A stretch of 48,960 nucleotides of DNA from Chlorokybus atmophyticus (Eukaryota > Streptophyta > Chlorokybophyceae > Chlorokybales > Chlorokybaceae). The stretch is taken from NCBI GenBank assembly GCA_009103225.1, contig RHPI01003511.1, positions 62,279 through 111,238 of the forward strand, written 5' to 3'. Position numbers and translations under genes: made by a program. The notes under the pieces were generated by a model. The model ran no database searches, was not told the DNA's origin, and saw only the letters and a program-made list of their open reading frames with translations. Positions within the stretch are counted from its first letter, which is position 1. The number at the start of each line of letters is the position of its first letter. This document shows positions 14,956-29,035 of the stretch, one piece after another.

Positions 14956-16600
14956 ATGGCGAAGCCGGCATGGGGCGCTAAGTCCGCATGGGCGGATGCG
15001 GTGGAGGAGGAGGGGACAGGGGAGATGGCGCCTCTGCCGCCTCTGCCGCTGCCGGACTTCCCTACGCTGGAGTCGGCGGCGGAGGCGGCCAAGAAAGGCA
15101 AGAAGAAGAAGGCCACTAAGCTCTCCCTGTCTGAGTTTGCCACCCTTGATGCCTCCGGCAAGTTCCGCCCCAGCGCCGCCCGCATGGCTGCCGCCGGCGG
15201 CGGCGGGCCTGCCCTAATGAGCCGTCACGATCGTGACGATGACATTGACCTCAGCATGCTACCCAAAGGCCCCTCCTCCAAGCCAGACGAGGACGCCGGC
15301 GGTCCGGGCCTTGGTGGCGCCTTCAAGGTGGGTCTCTGCCTCAGTTCTAGGGTTTGGGCTCATTAGGGTTTCGCCGCTTTTGCCTTGATCTGTTTCTTGT
15401 TGATAGGGGGGAGTTGCTCGCATTGCATATTACTGAGTGCATACTGCTGAGTCGTTTCGTTTGTCCGCTGTGTACACACTGCTGGCATCCTCCTTGTATA
15501 CTGCATGGTGCATGGCTTGTTCGAAGTGGATGCTTTACAACTGCCCGCTGCATGATGCATGCATGAGAAAGCCAACGCCCTTCTTGTCATTGTAGTCTGT
15601 CTTTGCATGCATGGTGGTCGAGTTTATGGTCCCTTACCAAACTGCCTTGCTGCTCACATGGCATGCTGATGATGTACAGGATTATGGAGGGTACAGAGGA
15701 GGAGGCCGCGATGAGGAAGATGATAGGAGGAGGCCGAGGGATGAGGACATGCCGTCACGTGCCGATGAGGACAGCAACTGGGGCGGCAACAAGAAGGCGC
15801 TTCCTGCAGGTGGACCCTACAACCGGCGTGATGATGCTGGCCGTGGCCGTGATGATATGGGCCGCGAGAATGAAGAGGATGCGGGGCCTTCGCGTGCCGA
15901 TGAAGACAGCAACTGGGGCGCTTCCAAGAAGTTTGTGCCTGGCCCGGGACGTGTGAGCCCTGGCAGGAGCCGCTCCCGCAGCCCGGGGCCGGGACTCGGT
16001 GGCCCCTCGCGTGCAGATGAAGACAGCAACTGGGGCTCGTCGAAGAAGTTTGTTCCATCTACTCGCCCGACAGAGCGTCCTCCCGGAGGAGGCTTCGCCG
16101 ACAGATATCAGGACAGACCTACTGTTGACAGACCTTCTGAAGGTGAGCGCTGGGGCCGGCGCGGGCCTCCAGACGCCTTACCCGAGCGCGGCCGTGGGAT
16201 GGAGCGCGGGATGGAGCGCGGTCCTCCTCCCCCTACATCCGAACGCCCGAGACTCAACCTCAAGCCACGCTCGCTGCCTCTCCCTGAACAGGCCGCAGCT
16301 TCGCCCACTATTGCGTCGCCAAACAAGCCGAGCTCGGAGAACGGTGAGCAACAGCCACCATCACATGCGGCCCCAGCTGAGGCGCAGGCACCGAAGCCAA
16401 AGCCTAACCCTTTTGGTGGGGCGCGTCCGCGCGAGGAGGTTGTCAAGGAGCGTGCTGTGGCCAATCCCATTGCTGATATACGCCCGCTTGAGGAGGCGCT
16501 CAAGCAGCAAGGTCTTGAAGATGCTGGTGCACCTGCCCCGCGTGATGAGGCTGTAAAGGAGGTTGAGGACACGTCTGAAGAGGTTTCTGCTAGCGCATAG
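14956..16600 (+). CDS. EIF4B: Plant-type translation initiation factor eIF4B
   Basis: Two exons (14956-15327 and 15680-16600, both phase 0 at the junction) encode 430 residues. The N-terminus MAKPAWGAKSAWADAVEEE, followed by a Lys-run and KLSLSEFATL, matches the start of plant eIF4B. Three copies of SRADEDSNWG each followed by a KK pair begin near residues 150, 195 and 234, as in the plant RNA-binding repeat region. The C-terminal block KPNPFGGARPREEVVKER is the conserved plant eIF4B motif. The protein is rich in Arg, Gly, Pro and Glu and is largely disordered. eIF4B stimulates the eIF4A helicase during 43S recruitment to capped mRNA in the cytosol. The ATG at 14956 is chosen because it starts the conserved block. 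Confidence 0.94.
15347..15372 (+). promoter_or_regulatory. Telo-box pair in eIF4B intron 1
   Basis: CTAGGGTTT at 15347-15355 and TTAGGGTTT at 15363-15371 lie within 45 bp of the first donor. In land plants the telo-box (AAACCCTAA) occurs in promoters and first introns of translation-machinery genes and binds Myb-type and TRB factors. Function here is inferred only from the motif and its location. Confidence 0.5.
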
Positions 16601-17038
16601 TCGACCCTACCGGTGCACCCATGGTTATCTCTCCTGCGTGTGAGGCTGCGCGCAGTCTTAGCTGCTGCACACAGTTAGCCTGCTTTTGTTGCTTTGTGTT
16701 TTGCTTATCAGGATTCTGAGGAATCAGAAGGTTTCTTACCTGCCTTGTAACGTATCCATGTCTGTCTGTGAACTTGACTCCGTCTGTGCGTGTCAGCTCT
16801 TGCGTGCCACAAGAGCTTGTCTCTCACTAGAGCAGCAACCCAGTTGCCATGCAATGTCATTGGCGACAGATTACACGGTATTTATCAGTTCACCCCTCAG
16901 CGCTTGCACAAGGTTGCAGTCACGGACACTCGGTTGAACAGCTGTGCATCGCCCATTCAGCAATAAAACTGCGAAGACTAGGGAGGGCGGTATCTGCACT
17001 TGTGTTGAAAAGTATGTCAGAACTATGTATAGGAGCTG
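16601..17038. other. Convergent intergenic region
   Basis: This holds the 3' end of eIF4B (a TGTAA lies about 145 bp after its stop) and that of the opposing coiled-coil GT-like gene. No further gene is seen. Confidence 0.5.
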
Positions 17039-20000
17039 CTACCTTTCTGATACACCCCAGGGTTCAGGGTTAGCAACATCCGTAGCTACGAGGTATCTAT
17101 TCAGCCCTTTGACCATGTCAAAAACTCGGGAGTAGTCCGCAGCCGTGTAGCGAACCTCTCGACAAACCTTTCTACTGATGAACTCTTGCAACTGCACAGC
17201 CGCTTGGTTCTGTGCCACGCCAGAGACCAGACCAAACCCCGGCGTTGGCACGTGCAACTGCGCCACCCAATAACCCACAAGCCAAGTCCTTAGAGACAGA
17301 TCATACACTTGGCCTGGAGAAGAAGAAAGCGGTGCTCCTGGCAAAGCCATGAGCGAGTCCAACATGCCGGCTTGTTTGAATGCCCTGCGCTTGGCAGCGA
17401 AGGGGTAGCTCGCCACAACGCTGACGAACTGCATCTTCACGTCAATGTGGGAATCCATGAAGTACATGTCTGTATCGTTGGCGCCATCCATGATGGTATC
17501 GTCGTCTCTGAATGATGCGCGGGACAACCCGATCAACCCGACCCGCGGCCACCGCTGAGACACCTTCATCAGGTTGTATACCCAACCACAATCGGCAGGT
17601 GGTGCCTGTGCTGCCTGCAATGCAAAGCCACTATCAGCCAACACGTGGTGCACAATGGTGCTTACAGCCAATGCAAGTCTGGGAATGACCGAAAGATGTG
17701 TGGAAGAAACTTCTGCTTACCTGTAGGAAGATGATGATGTCGCCGCGTGCCATGCTAGCCAATCGGTTAGTAGCTGAGGCGCCTCCACCGTTGGCCTCAG
17801 AGAACACAACAGACATGAAACCCTGGCTTAAGGCAGCAGCTGCTCCCCACTGCGCGCTCTGATCTGCTCGCTCCACCTGTACAAGTTGACTCTCAGACAG
17901 CTGCAATTGATTGTCACTTCTTGGGAGACACTCGCATACGCACACACACACGCGCACACCCTTTTTGCTTGCCTGCACGAGAAGCTCCGCTGTCAACTGC
18001 ATCGGGTTGTCCGACTTGAAGCAGCTTTGAAACTTGGCAAACTCGTCCACGGCCGCGGTTGGTTGCCCGATCGCATCCACAACAATCGTGATGTTCACGC
18101 CATCGAGGAAGTCGTCGGTGGGTATCACCGCCCGCGACGTGATGTTCACAGCACCGTCTGCTCGCCACATGCACAAGTAAGCAACACAAGTACACACACG
18201 CACGAGCCATCAGCGTCAGTTGACGGCGTTGTTGGGACTTGCCTAAGCCATCCATGGAGTCAAACTCCACTCGAGCGATGGGGTCCGCTGCATCCACGTG
18301 TTGCTGTGTCACACGCCATATCAGTAATAACCGACACCACAGCAGTACATACCAGCATCGCTCTTCAGTACTGCAGCCCCTCAAACTGATATCCACCTGC
18401 ATTATGGCGAGCGCGCGCATCTCTGTGTGTATCTCCGCCATCCTTTGCTGCACGAGGGGGTACCGTTTATGTGCGCTCTCAAAAGCGGACCAGCTCGGGT
18501 TTGCTTGCAGCGCCTGCAGCTTGCTCTGAGCCTCACTGACTGATACCTGCACTCCAGAATGAAGTCGAGCCAACAACCAATACAGCAATGCGTGCATGCG
18601 CATGTGCGTGTATGTGTGCGCACACGCGTGTGTGGTCGGTTGGTTGAGTGCTTGCTTGCACGCATGTGTGCAGCGACACATGTGTGCGACACCATCTTAC
18701 CTCCTTGCTGTCAGGGAATGCTTCCTTGGCTGCCTGCAGCAGCTGCGGGTGCGTGGCCTTCTCTTCAGCCAAGGCACCGACCAACTGTCGCCTCAAACTC
18801 TGCAACTCTACTTGTAACTCCCGCAACCGAGGCGCCATATCCACACCCTGCATGTTGGTATCAGTGAGACGCACAGTACGGGCACATACACACTCGCACA
18901 CGCGGACACATGCACCTCACCACACTGACCTGGAGAGCGAGCAGTTGATGAGAGTTGTCGAGTGGTTGTTGGAGTTGTTGCTGTTCTGGACAGGGCGCCT
19001 GCTGCTGCTTGTTGGTGTCGGTCGCCTGAGCCTTGAGGCTGTCCACCTGCGCTTGCAAGGCTGTCCGCCCGGCGGCTTCATCGTCGAGCCGAAGTTGCAG
19101 AGCCTTGATCGCCTGCGCATCCTACAAGGAGATGACACGCTTGTTGGAGAAGGCAGGCACACGCACACTCACACACGCACGGACACAGCGCACGCACGCG
19201 CGCGCACATGCATGGGAACAACGTGACACGTATCACCTCTGCAGAAGCGGTTTGCAGTTTCTTCTCAAGTTCGGCACGCTGCGCCTTCTCTGTTTCCAAC
19301 AAGTCCTTCAACACCCGCTTGTCCTCTTCGCACTACACTCACACACAGTACCCATCACGCGCTTGAGCAAAAGAAACACACATTCATCATCGACAACGAC
19401 AACACAACAACAACTCACGGCATCAGGGTCGCCGGTGTTGCCCGCCGCCGCAGCTTCGAGCACCTCCACTTGCTTCTCGAGCTCGCGCACCCGCTCATCT
19501 TGATTAGAAGCAAGCAGTGGACTTTGCCCCGCGGTGTTGTTGTTGTTGCGATCGAGCGCGTCGTACTGTGCCAACTGGGCTTCTGCCTTGTCGGCGCGTC
19601 GCTTGTAGTAGTCGAGCTGCTGCTGCAGCGTCACGAGCACCTCGTCGAGAACGGAGTTGCCCGTCGCGCGAAGCTCAACCCTACTACCACCTGCCTCGTC
19701 ATCATCCTCTGGTGCATGCACGCCCGCTGCATTGGAGTGTGTGTTGTTGTTATGCAACATGCATCGGGGTGGTGCGGATCGGTTGTGCATTGTGTTGCAG
19801 AGGCAGATTGGGTGCTAGTGTTGATTGTCATTGTGATGCTGCGCGGGTACGTATGGACACCGCGCTGTTTATATCAATTGTTGCATGTCTATGCAGATAT
19901 CAATGTATGCACACCTACACATGATACAGACATACATGTGCGTGCGCAGGCGCGTGTACCAACAACCAAGCAAGTGCTGCTAGGGAGCGGGGGGAACATT

Positions 20001-20355
20001 ATGGACTACCCATACACATGCAGTGCACAGGTATCTGGGATCTGGCAGCTGGTTATCGGCATTCATCAAAAGCCTCACAAGTTTTTTGTTCATTGCAACA
20101 ACAAGTGAGTTAGTCAGAGTACCAGCAATGTGTGACACATTAACATATACCTGAGATTGTGCCGTTGTGCAGCAGTAGCAGCGCCAGGCTCTCCGGCGTC
20201 CCCTTTCTCACCACGGACTGGCCCGACCTGGACCTTGGCGTCAGCGGGCCAAGCAGCGACCTGTACTCGCTCTCGCCAACATAGTAGTAGTACACCAGCC
20301 CGACTAGAAGCACGACAGCACCGACACCCAGAACAACACACCCCCTCCTCCTCAT
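17039..20355 (-). CDS. Type II membrane coiled-coil protein with degenerate GT2-like domain
   Basis: Ten exons (20355-20151, 19726-19419, 19332-19237, 19121-18930, 18847-18701, 18546-18397, 18303-18243, 18157-17973, 17876-17721, 17614-17039) give 691 residues. MRRR followed by a hydrophobic stretch (GCVVLGVGAVVLLVGLVYYYYV) fits a signal-anchor. An in-frame ATG at 20451 would add 32 residues and a second hydrophobic stretch. Residues of roughly 100 to 370 are charged heptad-like coiled coil (DEVLVTLQQQLDYYKRRADK; ELEKQVEVLE). The C-terminal half resembles a GT-A/GT2 fold: SRAVIPTDDFLDGVNITIVV, then N-x-G-x-A-x-A-x-N followed by GDIIIFLQ. Where GT2 enzymes carry the metal-binding DxD, this protein reads Q-A-A-Q (residues 500-503). 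It may be a Golgi protein that is catalytically unusual or inactive. The two introns after exons 7 and 8 need GC donors. The family name is not certain. Confidence 0.65.
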
Positions 20356-20478
20356 CTCGTCGTCCCCCTTCTCAACCACAGCGCCGCCGCCGATGATGAG
20401 AAGGAGGAGGCAGAGGAGTGAGGCGACAACTACCTTTTTTTGCATAGTCATAATGTAGTGGAGAAGTGTTCGTCTCTC
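20356..20478. promoter_or_regulatory. Compact head-to-head (bidirectional) promoter region
   Basis: Only 123 bp separate the start codon of the GT-like gene (20355, -) from that of DHS (20479, +). If the GT-like protein starts at its upstream ATG (20451), just 27 bp remain. The two genes must share control sequence, or their 5' leaders overlap the neighbour. No TATA-like element is evident. Confidence 0.6.
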
Positions 20479-22305
<1,827 letters not shown>

Positions 22306-23586
22306 CAAGAAGTAGACAATCACATAATTTGTGACACAGGAGCAGATTGCATGGGGTTGCAGAAACATGTTACAATGCCAACATGTGTGTCGCGTTCTGC
22401 CCTGATCACCAGCACTTCCAGGTCTACAAGTGGCATGAAGCTACTAGTGCATGAAAAATGTTGTAAGTTCCATGCCACGGGCACCCGGCAGATTTGCTAC
22501 ATGATTTGGTGGATGCAGTAGCTTGTGAACCCACATTGTACTGTGTGCCTTGCTCCATGGTAAGAGGGGCAGGCAGGTGAAGGTCGAGGTGAAGCGTGTA
22601 TGCAAGGCAGTTGTGATATAGGATGGCAACCTTCAGTTATATGCAGTAATACGGTGTTACCATGTTGTTCACCCCCTCGAGTTCGTAACATGCATACCAT
22701 CTCGTTGTATGCAATGGGTCAACGTTTGAACCAAAGTCATATTATGTATAAAATGTTTGAGGTATCATGCACGTGTGACATACACAAGAATCTTACTTAT
22801 CAATTTGCTTACCATTTTAGCAACCTTTACGTTAGGATACAGATGGCCCTTTATCGCATATTGAATATGCAAGCAGCAATTATCCAATCTCATTATATGG
22901 TTGTGATCAGTGCCAGGGGGTATAGCTCACACACTAACGCTACTATACAACCCGTCCAGCTATACGAATGCGTATGCATGATACCAGGAACGATACCCAT
23001 AAAAAACAACTTGTTATAGCATTGTAACGCGTGCCTTATTGCGTAGTAGTCACCAATCGCCGCAATTGTTATAACATCGTAACATGCATTAACATCTTCT
23101 GACGATTTGCTGTCGTGTTTTAACTTAACCATCGTGCAATTTGCTACATGGCATCAAACATGCAAAATATACGCATATACAAGTACATAATTATGTACAC
23201 GTGAATATCTAACTACAATTTAAATAACAAATTTTTAACGATATAAAAAAACTGTTCATCATATGCATGCACAGTGCTTGTTAGGTTAATCACGATTGCA
23301 TAAGATTGCATTTATTATGAATTGTGAAGTAAACATATAACATGTTATCATTACATGGTGTTGGGTAGTACCCAGTCATTACATGAAAGATGCCACACAG
23401 CTTGCCTAGCAAGTTGCCTTACAACCTATAGAATAGCCTCCATCTCTCTGGTGTCGCCGACAGAGCTGTATGGCAGTTTGCATGAATGTGTTACTTTAGC
23501 GCTCAACGTGACAGTTTGAGTCAACTCGATGCTGTCGCAACAATCATGCCAACACATATAAAAACGTGTACGCATTCAGTCAAGTA

Positions 23587-23673
23587 TCAAAATCTTTTAT
23601 AACCTTTCTGCCACAAGTTTTGGACTGAAATGCACATGATGGAATCCATGATGAATCCCTCGACGGCGGTGGC
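23587..23673 (-). pseudogene. Decayed copy of the PGAP1 C-terminal tail
   Basis: Read on the minus strand, these 87 bases encode ATAVEGFIMDSIMCIS, then a Trp/Gly-Tyr tail and a stop. This aligns with the end of the neighbouring PGAP1 (ATAVVGLVDSTVCIS, then a Trp/Gly-Tyr tail and a stop), and both stop at nearly the same residue. Nucleotide similarity to 25331-25375 is about 80 percent. Upstream of the fragment the frame runs into a stop at once, so only the last 29 codons remain. It is in the same orientation as PGAP1, about 1.6 kb beyond its end. Confidence 0.55.
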
Positions 23674-24107
23674 GCACTACCTTGCAGTATGGATGGGAGA
23701 CCAGGCAATTGAAGAGAAGTGCTGGCGGCTGTGGATGTATGGGATGCTTGTGGATGGTCATGATTGGCCGCGGGTGTGCGCTAATGTGGTTGAGTGTGTA
23801 CGCAACCTGGACGCGCGGTGGCAAACTTGTACATTTAAACATGTTGATGATGTTTTAATGTGCTATGCCGCTCTATTTCTTCAATGCGTTGAATTGGAAT
23901 TCACCACGTGCAAATTCATGGGTATGCCCTGATGGGGCGTACCAATCTTTCCATTATCATTGACATACAAGCGTCCGCAATTGCATACTAACAACCCTAA
24001 ATTTTGCATTACATGACACCATGGCAATTTCTGCGTGTCCGTACCTAACAACCACACGTCACTCTATTGCATACTAGTGCGCACACCATGCGACCGGAAG
24101 AGCTGGG

Positions 24108-24465
24108 NNNNNNNNNNNNNNNNNNNNNNNNNNNNNNNNNNNNNNNNNNNNNNNNNNNNNNNNNNNNNNNNNNNNNNNNNNNNNNNNNNNNNNNNNNNNN
24201 NNNNNNNNNNNNNNNNNNNNNNNNNNNNNNNNNNNNNNNNNNNNNNNNNNNNNNNNNNNNNNNNNNNNNNNNNNNNNNNNNNNNNNNNNNNNNNNNNNNN
24301 NNNNNNNNNNNNNNNNNNNNNNNNNNNNNNNNNNNNNNNNNNNNNNNNNNNNNNNNNNNNNNNNNNNNNNNNNNNNNNNNNNNNNNNNNNNNNNNNNNNN
24401 NNNNNNNNNNNNNNNNNNNNNNNNNNNNNNNNNNNNNNNNNNNNNNNNNNNNNNNNNNNNNNNNN
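24108..24465. other. Assembly gap (358 N)
   Basis: The sequence is unknown here. The right edge begins with a G-run. Confidence 1.
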
Positions 24466-25280
24466 GGGGGGGGTCACCAACGGCAGGTTGCATGCATTGT
24501 CTGCGTCCATCTAGCATGGCTGCTTGTTGAAGATCTGACCTGGCTGACCTGCAACACTCTCGAGCGAGTGGTGATTGTGCGGTGTGTATGTGCTGAGGTG
24601 GGTGTGCGATGACGATGTTGTGGTCATATGGGCGGTGTTCTGCCCATAGTACTTTCAGCAGCACCAGCGGGGTACCAATGTTTATAAGCACGCATAAGCT
24701 GCATCGACTGTAACAGTGCATGTAGGCTTTCAACCACCCACCAGTTGTGCGCTACCACACAAGCATGCATTCGACAAGACAAATAGCTCGAGCCCCAATG
24801 TAAGCTGATGGAGCTGAATGGGTTAATCATCGTTTGTACTAAATCATCGAAATGCATCTGCTTATCCAACCAGACTGGCTTCAAGCCCACTTACATGCGA
24901 GCAATGCATCCTTTAGCAACATCAGCGTAGCTGCCATATGCAATGCTTTGCAGCAAGGCTCTTAAAGCTGTACCTGACTGTAGTGCTGGCTGCTACGTTG
25001 CAATCATCGCAAGCACCCTAGCTGCTGTAGAATCAGCTCAAAGTTAGTGCATACGCTTGCACTGTAACGGTGGACGCGACTGGCTGGGACCCATGCGGCC
25101 TGCTCAGCAGCAGACTTCATCACTGCGTTTGTTCAGAGCACAGCTGCCATTCCCCGGGCATCTCCTACAAAGCAGTGTGGCAGCCTCCAGAAATGTATTA
25201 CTCAAGGATTCTCATAAACAGCTGATGCCACAACACTCAGTGCCAGCAACTTAATTGGGTGTGTATGCGTTGAGTCCACA

Positions 25281-27464
25281 CTATTGGCGCTTCTTCCAGT
25301 AACCCTCCATCCAGGACTTCAACTGTGAGATGCACACAGTGGAATCAACGAGTCCCACGACGGCGGTAGCGAAGAAGAGGAAGTGCGGGTGTGGTCCCAA
25401 TGACAGCAGCAGCGACGCGACGCCCAGCACCGTGTATACGCCGGCCACGCCGCCAGTCTTTGCGTGCGCGAACGCCGCACCGTGTGGCGACGAGCAACTC
25501 AACAGCATGCTGTGGAGCAGTCCCGGCAGCGTGAGCAGCGCGTCCGCCGGGTTGGGTGCGTGACGGTGCAACCGCGGACGCTGCAGCCAAGACACCAGCG
25601 CCGCCAGCTGGAGCAGAAAGGTCCAGAGATACAGCAGGAAGAACGCGTGCAACGCTTGCCTGTGATCGTTGCAGAGGGCATACTCCGCCTCCCAACGCTG
25701 CGCTGCAGTTGCCCTTTCTTTGCTACTTGTACTCAGCAGCCTGCGCCTCCGACACGTGGTTTGGTGGATGGCCAACAGGAGCACTGCCAACGAGACAATG
25801 CTATTCACCGTGGCGTGCACCGTGAATGAGGCCAGGATGGACAGCACGAACACCGCAAAGGCCGCCGCCAACACTGCCGCAGACAGGCGGCTACTGCCAC
25901 TACCATTACTCAATGCGGCCTTCCGCGGAACAACTGTCCGCATCAACCCCGCCGCAACAGTTGTTTCGCAGCAGCTCGTCACCCTCACGAGTTGCCGTAC
26001 AGCAAACGTGCCAATAGCCACGATACCCGCCGCGATGTAGAACAGGAGGGATGTCACGATGAGCGCGTGCAAGACTTGTCCCAACAATAGAGGCACGTGC
26101 TGCCCGACCACTCGTTGCAGCGGGCCATCGAGGGCGTGCGCCACCACCACGATCACGCCCGCACACACAAGCACTATCAACGCACGACGGATGTCTCTGT
26201 GAAGGACGGCAGCCAGGCTCGGGACACCGCCACCATGACGCTTGACGTGACGCGCTTGCTGCGCGAGGCAGAGTAGCGTGACTGCTCCCGCCAACGTTGC
26301 AAGCCGCCGCGCGTGCGAAAGGAAAAACCTGCCAAGTAGCATGTTATAAGTATGCCAGACATACGACTGTTAAGGCGTGCTGTTGCAACAAGATGTGAGT
26401 GTGGCGTACTGGGCGATGGCTGTGGAGATGTCGGGTGCCACCTTCAGCTCATACGTGCACATCGGGTCCACTATGAGAAACAGCAATCCCGCATCAAAAG
26501 GCCGCCTGCCAGCAAACAGCTGCATGTCCCACAGGGGCGCGTCCGACGTGACCTTTGCAAACTTGTTGTTGCGCAGCTGCAGCACTCTGGCCTCATCCAG
26601 CATCGGCTCGGTTAGGATCGCCATCGGCGCAAAGCACTCGCACTCTGCACTGCAACAGTAGTCTGATGGCAAGACCCCAACCAGCGTTGTCACAACACAA
26701 CTTTAACATAAATAAAACAACACGAATACAGCATGAGCCCTGTCATCAGAGCCACCGTACCTTCCGCACTGTGGGTGGAGTGCCCACTTCCTTTATTAAC
26801 CTCAACACGCAATGGCAGCAGCACCGGGCTAGCCGGTAAGCCTACAGACACCACAGCAGGGTGTCCCTCGCTCCAAGACAACTAACACACGCAAAGTGAG
26901 TGAGTTGTCACCCTCGCAAGTGCAACACCACAGTCAGGACACGCTGTTGCGAACGTGAACACAAAAACAACAAGACAATACCTTAGAGACTGGTTCTGCC
27001 ATGGATCGGGACAACATCATGTCGCGTAGTCGCAAGGTGTTGTGACCCTCATCGGGATGGAAGAACTGCGTGAGAGCCCAACCACGCACGCTGCTCCCCA
27101 ACGACACGGTCAACCACCGGTGTTGGGACAGCTGCTCAGCACGTACGATCAGCATGGAGACCGGTCTCCCAACGCCTGGCACTGGCTCTGAGAATTGGAC
27201 AGCCAATGTCGTCATCTCCACGGCATCTGACTCGTTGCTCGCTGCTTCCGGCCACAAGTGCACGCGTATGTCCAAACACAAGCGTAGGTTGGTGAGGAAG
27301 ACAAAGCTCGTGCGGCCTTGCTTGAGCATGTCGGCCACATCAAATGCTGTGGCAGCATGCATGTGGCTTGTACTGCTGTAACGCACAATGTGGCTCCCAA
27401 ACTGGTTGGCAGCATGGGGCAAAGTGATGTCCACAACACTCCTACTTCTGCATGCTGCATGTTC

Positions 27465-27496
<32 letters not shown>

Positions 27497-29035
27497 GGCC
27501 TGTCAAGGCCGTGTGCAGCGTGTGTCCTCCCAACAGGTCTTTAAGTACGCTGTGCCGTGCCTGCCTGTTGTCGTCCAGCTGTCCCGTGTTATGATCCACA
27601 AGTTTAAGGAGTGCATAGGACAGGCGTCTCACGAGCTGGTTGCACCACATGATGCACTGATGGTCTGCGGAGACCCACACGCCGGGCACGGCCGTGGCGG
27701 TGACGCTGACAGCATTATCAGAAGGCAGGAGGCCCTCGAGTCGTGTGAGTCCCGCACGCACCTGCTCGTCCCGCTCACCTCCCGCAACAGACACTGTCAC
27801 AACGTCGTGCAGAAGCCCCGTGCGGAAGCCGTCGAGCCACGCGCGGTTGGTGGACGCGTAGAAGGCCGCCAGCCCCGCCTGCGCGGGGAACGGGTACGTC
27901 GTGTGCGGGGTGGCCAGCGTGACCAATGTGTGCACACTGCCCGCGGGAAGGTGCGGGTGCACCACGGCCGCGCGCGCTACGAGGCCACCCATCGAGTGCC
28001 CCACCAACAAGACCGTCGCGGGAGGATGATGATTTTGTTGTTGTGTTTCTTCTAACGACTGCAACTGGCTTGTGTATAAACTGAGGATGTGCTTGATGCA
28101 ACTGACCACAAACTCTGTCTGCTCGCGCAGGATGCCGGCGTCAAAGGCGCCCAACTCGTCTTCAAAGTGGATGGAGAAGAAGTCTAAGTGGTGGGTGAAG
28201 CCGTGCTGCTGCTTAACAGCCATGTGTGCGGTCTCCGCAGCCAGCGATCGGATCTGGCGGAAGCTGCCCCCGCTCCCTGCCAGCAGTAAGCGCATGAACA
28301 ATTGGACTCAGTTATGACACACGCACACGCTCACGCCTGTGCACATGCACGCACGCACGCACCCATGCGTGCACGCATGCACATGTCATGCACGCTCGCA
28401 TGTGACGATATTGATTACATGCATTGTATGATTCAATGATTGGCACACGAGCTTCCATCCATCCATGTTGGCGAGGTGGCTCACCCACCTGGCACGTAGA
28501 GCGCAGGGACCCCAGCGAGTGGAAGTAGGATTGGCGCCTGCACGCCCAGCTCCTTGTACAAATGCAAGCTGTATTTGTCCGCACCTGGCGTGCCCGCAGG
28601 TAGCTCCACCTGTGTGTGGGCGCAACATGCATTTGTACGCGCAATGCATGCCATCCACTAAGCGTTGCCAAAGCATACACAGTGGAGCATCTTGACACAA
28701 GCAACGCTGCTTGCATGGATGCAACCTATTGCTAGGGTGCTTCATGTCATGCAAAAGCAGATATCAATCCCGACGCATGAGGTGGGATTGCATATGCACG
28801 CGCATTACTACGTGTTGGTGTGCGCTTGAAGGCAGCGTACCGGCAGGTATTCGGGCGACATGTAGGACATGTGGCAAGGGTTGGGTGCGCGGCGCTCGGC
28901 CAGCAGCGAGTGGACGGCGACGGCGACAACTGCGGCGGTGACGGCGGCGGCCAACCACGCCCCGACCGTCGCCGCCGCCGCCGCTTCTGGCGCCCTGCGC
29001 GGCGACGCCGTGGTTGGCGTCGTCGACGTCGCCAT
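25281..29035 (-). CDS. PGAP1: GPI inositol-deacylase PGAP1/Bst1
   Basis: Six exons (29035-28841, 28609-28489, 28276-26982, 26881-26761, 26662-26410, 26328-25281) join in phase to 1010 residues; human PGAP1 has 922. PGAP1/Bst1 removes the inositol-linked acyl chain of GPI anchors in the ER, which allows export of GPI proteins. The order fits the family: an N-terminal membrane anchor (AAAVTAAVVAVAVHSLL), then NPCHMSYMSPEYLP, KYSLHLYKE, GVPALYVPGSGGSFRQIRS, and the lipase elbow VLLVGHSMGGLVAR with nucleophile Ser about residue 200, then VTLATPHTTYPF. The luminal middle carries a Gln run encoded by (TTG)n at 27462-27494. The last exon encodes about 350 residues with many hydrophobic segments. An in-frame ATG at 29125 could extend the N-terminus by 30 residues. 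Exon 5 starts at 26662, because the other nearby acceptor breaks the frame. Confidence 0.93.

Larger units (their letters stand above)
22306..25280. other. Gene-poor AT-rich region with N gap
   Basis: About 3 kb with no supported intact gene. From 22700 to 23600 it is markedly AT-rich. It contains a decayed PGAP1 C-terminal fragment (23587-23673, -) and 358 Ns at 24108-24465 followed by a short G-run. A gene could hide in the gap. Confidence 0.5.

Noticed and set aside
17961-17972. GT donor after GCAAGCAAAAAGGGT as an alternative end of exon 8 in the GT-like gene
   Set aside because: It keeps frame and cannot be excluded, but the GC donor directly after CAG matches the other GC donors here, and I preferred it.
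23630-23932. 100-codon + strand frame starting with ATG
   Set aside because: It overlaps, antisense, the PGAP1 tail relic, which explains its first 15 codons. It has no family resemblance I recognise and no supporting signals.
25330-26040. Several + strand frames across the last PGAP1 exon
   Set aside because: They are shadows of the minus-strand membrane-domain exon, which joins in phase to the rest of PGAP1.
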